NCBI GenBank assembly: GCA_020634495.1
Contig: JACKBR010000050.1
Span: 1-33,840, forward strand
From: Ardenticatenaceae bacterium
GTDB taxonomy: Bacteria > Chloroflexota > Anaerolineae > Promineifilales > Promineifilaceae
DNA length: 33,840 nt
Direction of reading: 5' to 3'
Made by a program: the position numbers and the translations under genes
The notes under the pieces: model-generated
Told to the model about the DNA's origin: nothing
What the model saw: only the letters and a program-made list of their open reading frames with translations
Databases searched by the model: none
Part shown: positions 30,976 to 33,840 of the stretch, in pieces
Layout of the letters: the number at the start of each line of letters is the position of its first letter
Numbering within the stretch: position 1 is the stretch's first letter

Positions 30976-32145
30976 ATGACAAAAATTGGTATTTTAACGG
31001 GGGGTGGCGATGTACCCGGCCTGAACCCGTGCATCAAAGCTGTGGTTAACCGCGCAATTGATGAAGGGTATGAGATTGTAGGTATTCGGCGTGGCTGGGG
31101 TGGATTGCTAGAGTTGAATCCAGAAGACCCAACCTCTTTAGAAAAACATATTCTGCCTTTGAGTAAAAATGTTGTGCGCACAATTGATCGCACTGGGGGA
31201 ACGATGCTGCACACCAGCCGAACCCATCCTGGCAAGGTGCGCCCGAAGGCGGTGCCTGACTTTTTGAAAGACCCGGAAAATCCTGAAGCGGAAGCGGCTG
31301 ATAAAAGCCTGCGTGATTTTACGCCCCATGTGATGAAAAATCTGGAGTTTCTGGGCATCGATACGCTTATCCCCATTGGCGGCGATGACACGCTAAGCTA
31401 CGGTGAGCGGCTGCACAGCGAGGGCATCCGCGTGCTGGCCATTCCCAAGACGATGGACAATGATGTGTACGGTACGGATTATTGTATTGGGTTCAGTACG
31501 GCCGTTACCCGCAGCGTCCAGTTCATTCACCAACTGCGTACCAGCACTGGCTCTCATGAGCGCATTGCCGTGGTCGAGCTTTTCGGCCGTAACTCCGGCG
31601 AAACAAGCCTCATCAGCTCTTACCTGGCCGGGGTGGACCGCGCCCTTATTTCTGAGGTCCCCTTTGATCCGGAAAAACTGGCAGAGCTAGTCCTGAAAGA
31701 TAAGCGCGACAACCCCAGCAACTATGCGATGGTCACCGTAAGTGAAGGGGCGCACATGGTGGGCGGCAAAATTGTTGAGTATGGCGAAGCAGATGCGTAT
31801 GGGCATCGCAAGCTGGGCGGCATTGGCGAGATCACTGGTGAAGCGCTCAAGAAAATCACGGGCGAAGGCATTATCAATCAGAAGGTTTCTTACCTGATGC
31901 GCTCCGGTGCGCCGGATGCCCTGGACCTGATGGTGGCTACCAACTATGCCAATCTGGCAGTCAATCTTATTAACAATGATGTAAGCGGCCGTATGGTGGC
32001 CCTGCGCGACGGCAAATACACTCACATCCCCATGAACACGGTTACCAGCGGTGTTAAGCGGGTGGATGTAGACGAACTGTATGATGTGAAGGCTTACCGG
32101 CCACGCATCCGCCACGTCATGGGCAAACCAATGTTCCTTTATTAA
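30976..32145 (+). CDS. Pyrophosphate-type 6-phosphofructokinase
   Basis: 389 residues, single PFK domain. GGDDT (135-139) and PKTMDND (157-163) are decisive: D138 and K158 stand where ATP-dependent PFK has two glycines (E. coli G104 and G124). This Asp/Lys pair is the known signature of pyrophosphate-dependent enzymes. The catalytic base is D161 and [10 protein letters not shown] carries the fructose-phosphate arginine. It would catalyse the reversible reaction with PPi, useful in both glycolysis and gluconeogenesis. The start at 30976 is 6 nt after AGGAG; an ATG one codon upstream is possible. It follows an ATP-type fused PFK, so both donors are available. Confidence 0.87.
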   Translation: MTKIGILTGGGDVPGLNPCIKAVVNRAIDEGYEIVGIRRGWGGLLELNPEDPTSLEKHILPLSKNVVRTIDRTGGTMLHTSRTHPGKVRPKAVPDFLKDPENPEAEAADKSLRDFTPHVMKNLEFLGIDTLIPIGGDDTLSYGERLHSEGIRVLAIPKTMDNDVYGTDYCIGFSTAVTRSVQFIHQLRTSTGSHERIAVVELFGRNSGETSLISSYLAGVDRALISEVPFDPEKLAELVLKDKRDNPSNYAMVTVSEGAHMVGGKIVEYGEADAYGHRKLGGIGEITGEALKKITGEGIINQKVSYLMRSGAPDALDLMVATNYANLAVNLINNDVSGRMVALRDGKYTHIPMNTVTSGVKRVDVDELYDVKAYRPRIRHVMGKPMFLY

Positions 32146-32148
32146 ACC

Positions 32149-32212
32149 TTTTGCCACAGAGGACACAGAGAAAAAGAGAAATATCTCTAGCTCTCTGTGG
32201 ACTCTGTGGCAA
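32149..32212. repeat. Inverted repeat TTGCCACAGAG...CTCTGTGGCAA
   Basis: Arms TTTGCCACAGAGGACACAGAG and CTCTCTGTGGACTCTGTGGCAA pair over about 20 bp with few mismatches, immediately after the pyrophosphate PFK stop. It is likely to act as its terminator. Confidence 0.75.
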
Positions 32213-32250
32213 ATTCAATTTTCTCCCCGCTTTTCTGCTAAAATAGCCAC

Positions 32251-32982
32251 ATGCACCGCTTTTTTGTGGACCCTAACTATTTTTCGGGTGAACGAATTAC
32301 GCTGCCTCCAGCCATTGCCCACCAGATTCGTAATGTGCTGCGTTTGCGCGTAGGCTCGGCGATTCTTGTGCTGGACAACAGCGGCGCAGAGTACGAGGTG
32401 CTGCTGCGGCAGGTGGATCGGCAGCAAGTGATTGGGGAAGCGGTGGCCAAACGGCCGTCCCCCAACGAACCCACCGTGCAGCTTACCCTCTACCAGGCGC
32501 TCATGAAGCGGGACAAGTTTGAATGGGTGTTGCAAAAGGGGACGGAAATTGGCGTGACGCAGTTTGTGCCGCTGGTGACCCAGCGCAGCCTGGTGCAAGA
32601 TGTTGACATAAAAGAAGGTAAGCAGCTGCGCTGGCAAAAGATCATCACCGAAGCGGCGGAGCAATCTCGCCGGGGCCGCATCCCGGAGCTGCATCCGCCG
32701 CAGACGCTGGCCCAGGTTTTAGAGAACCATCCGGCCCGCCCCGGCTTGATTGCCTGGGAGGAAGCGAGTGGTTTGAGTTTGCGTGAGGCATTGGTGGGGG
32801 CGGAACGGCCGTCTCACATCTCGCTCTTCATTGGGCCAGAAGGTGGCTTTGCGGCGGAAGAAGTGGCAGCAGCCCAGGCAGCGGGCATCCGGCCCATTAC
32901 CCTTGGCAAGCGGATACTCCGGGCAGAAACGGCCGCTTTGGTTGCCTCCGCCCTTGTTTTGCATGAACTAGACATAATCTAA
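32251..32982 (+). CDS. rsmE: 16S rRNA (uracil-1498-N3)-methyltransferase
   Basis: 243 residues matching RsmE along its length. N-terminal PUA-like part MHRFFVDPNYFSGERITLPP, then the SPOUT methyltransferase domain with LYQALMKRDKFEWVLQKGTE, ITEAAEQSRRGRIPEL, the SAM-binding FIGPEGGFAAEE and the knot LGKRILRAETAALVASAL. It methylates N3 of U1498 near the decoding centre. No clear ribosome-binding site; the ATG lies soon after an inverted repeat. Confidence 0.95.
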   Translation: MHRFFVDPNYFSGERITLPPAIAHQIRNVLRLRVGSAILVLDNSGAEYEVLLRQVDRQQVIGEAVAKRPSPNEPTVQLTLYQALMKRDKFEWVLQKGTEIGVTQFVPLVTQRSLVQDVDIKEGKQLRWQKIITEAAEQSRRGRIPELHPPQTLAQVLENHPARPGLIAWEEASGLSLREALVGAERPSHISLFIGPEGGFAAEEVAAAQAAGIRPITLGKRILRAETAALVASALVLHELDII

Positions 32983-33008
32983 CTCGAGGGTAAGTTGTTA
33001 AATTTCAT

Positions 33009-33051
33009 GCAAAGTGGCAAAAGAGTGAAAAATTTGCCTTTGCGACTTTGC
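33009..33051. repeat. Hairpin GCAAAGTGGCAAA...TTTGCC...ACTTTGC
   Basis: GCAAAGT-GGCAAA pairs with TTTGCC and ACTTTGC with a small bulge, in the gap between rsmE and rsmI. It could be a weak terminator or leader structure. Confidence 0.5.
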
Positions 33052-33071
33052 CTGCTCTACCTGGAAATTCT

Positions 33072-33740
33072 ATGCTTTATCTCGTAGCCACCCCCATCGG
33101 CAATCTTGGCGACATCACCCTGCGAGCACTGGAAACATTGCGCCAGGTGGACGTGGTCGCCAGCGAAGACACCCGCAAAACGGGCCTGCTGCTCAAGCAT
33201 TTTGAGATCAGCAAGCCGCAGCTTTCTTTCCACGAGCACAACGAGGCGAAGGCGGGTAACAAAATCATCGGCCTGCTGCAAGAGGGTAAATCGGTGGCTG
33301 TCGTGACGGATGCGGGTACGCCGGGCATCTCGGACCCTGGCTACTCGATTGTGCAGCGGGCCGTTGCTGAAAATTTGCCCGTGACGATGATTCCTGGCCC
33401 CACGGCGCTGGTCATGGCACTGGTGCTTTCTGGACTGCCCGCCCACGCCTTCACCTTCCGCGGCTTTCCCCCACGCAAAAGCGGCAAGCGGCAGCGCTTT
33501 TTAGCCGTTGATGCTGAATCGCCGCACACGTTGGTTTTTTATGAAAGTCCGTACCGGCTGAAACCCTTTTTGGAGGATGCCTTGGCGGTGTATGGAGATC
33601 GGGAAACGGCCGTTTGCAACGAACTCACCAAGCTGTACGAATCAGTCCACCGGGGGCGCCTCTCTGAACTCATCGCCCATTTTGAAGAGGAAGAGCCACG
33701 TGGGGAGTATGTGGTGGTCATCAGTGGCTGCGCGCAGTAA
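33072..33740 (+). CDS. rsmI: 16S rRNA (cytidine-1402-2'-O)-methyltransferase
   Basis: 222 residues from ATG 33072. Typical RsmI motifs: [74 protein letters not shown] and FYESPYRL. It ribose-methylates C1402 of 16S rRNA. The usual length is about 280; the last ~50 residues of E. coli RsmI are absent, and the stop codon falls within a TAATCAGT repeat, so the C-terminus may have been cut by it (many family members are similarly short). A TTG 24 bp upstream is not a likely start. Confidence 0.93.
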   Translation: MLYLVATPIGNLGDITLRALETLRQVDVVASEDTRKTGLLLKHFEISKPQLSFHEHNEAKAGNKIIGLLQEGKSVAVVTDAGTPGISDPGYSIVQRAVAENLPVTMIPGPTALVMALVLSGLPAHAFTFRGFPPRKSGKRQRFLAVDAESPHTLVFYESPYRLKPFLEDALAVYGDRETAVCNELTKLYESVHRGRLSELIAHFEEEEPRGEYVVVISGCAQ

Positions 33741-33770
33741 TCAGTGAACAGTAGGTCAGTATTAAGTGTG
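33736..33770. repeat. CAGTAATCAGT/GGTCAGTATT repeat at rsmI stop codon
   Basis: CAGTAATCAGTGAACAGTAG followed by GTCAGTATTAAGTG, the same units as at 5925-5945. The stop TAA of rsmI is supplied by the repeat. The last 70 bases of the window show no gene. Confidence 0.65.
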
Positions 33771-33840
33771 TCCGTCTTCTGAATTTTGATCAAGTCACAA
33801 ACTACTTTGCTGATTTGCCGAGGGCGGCCATCGGCCGGGG

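Overview
The window looks like a bacterial chromosome segment, most likely from an uncultured Chloroflexota (Anaerolineae/Ardenticatenia-like). This placement is inferred from gene content and from dense families of short inverted repeats between genes. The palindrome ACGGCCGT (core CGGCCG) occurs roughly 45 times as the full octamer, both inside and between genes, in the manner of the cyanobacterial HIP1 element. No rRNA, tRNA or CRISPR array was recognised.

Layout. 1-8.7 kb: a lipoprotein (partial), a VapBC-type toxin-antitoxin pair, an APH(6)-like small-molecule kinase, a proline-racemase-family dehydratase divergent from an FAD amine oxidase, an NAD-dependent epimerase, a ferritin-like protein, a small membrane protein and two MazF-type pairs. 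8.8-13.3 kb: a GNAT acetyltransferase and a heterodimeric ABC exporter whose second subunit is frameshifted near its end. 12.9-15.4 kb: a segment in which every gene, on both strands and of unrelated families, carries indels; it holds a UBA-like small protein, an unrecognised protein, a membrane-anchored small protein and a broken MazF. 15.6-20.7 kb: an intact MazE antitoxin, an AlkX/YcaQ-like DNA glycosylase coupled to a membrane protein, a soluble HMG-CoA reductase, a nitrilase-family amidase and an alpha/beta hydrolase.

20.7-26.7 kb is the most notable part: an integron. A tyrosine recombinase with the integron-integrase-specific insertion (24883-25794) reads rightwards. To its left lies a leftward array of cassettes marked by two near-identical attC sites (20675-20725, 21809-21859), with a third, degenerate site at 21665-21733. 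One cassette holds two small coupled genes: a Death-like/effector-associated-domain protein and a two-helix membrane protein. They share the motif N-(I/L)-V-S-G-x-G-N, and I propose them as a compact conflict or defence module. The other cassette genes (a DUF5677-like protein and an unrecognised protein) are frameshifted. The integrase overlaps by 4 bp a 16S rRNA G1405 methyltransferase-family gene (aminoglycoside-resistance type). No CGGCCG occurs from about 20.3 to 25.8 kb, which marks this block as foreign or unadapted.

26.7-33.8 kb: a glycolysis cluster (class II aldolase divergent from a eukaryotic-style double-domain phosphofructokinase and a pyrophosphate-type phosphofructokinase) with a perfect CRP-like operator between the divergent genes, followed by rsmE and rsmI.

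Working together: the aldolase and the two PFKs form a reversible fructose-bisphosphate module; the dehydratase and FAD oxidase probably handle proline-like amino acids; the two ABC subunits together give one consensus and one degenerate ATP site; and four toxin-antitoxin pairs, the integron and the invasive repeats suggest a plastic genome.
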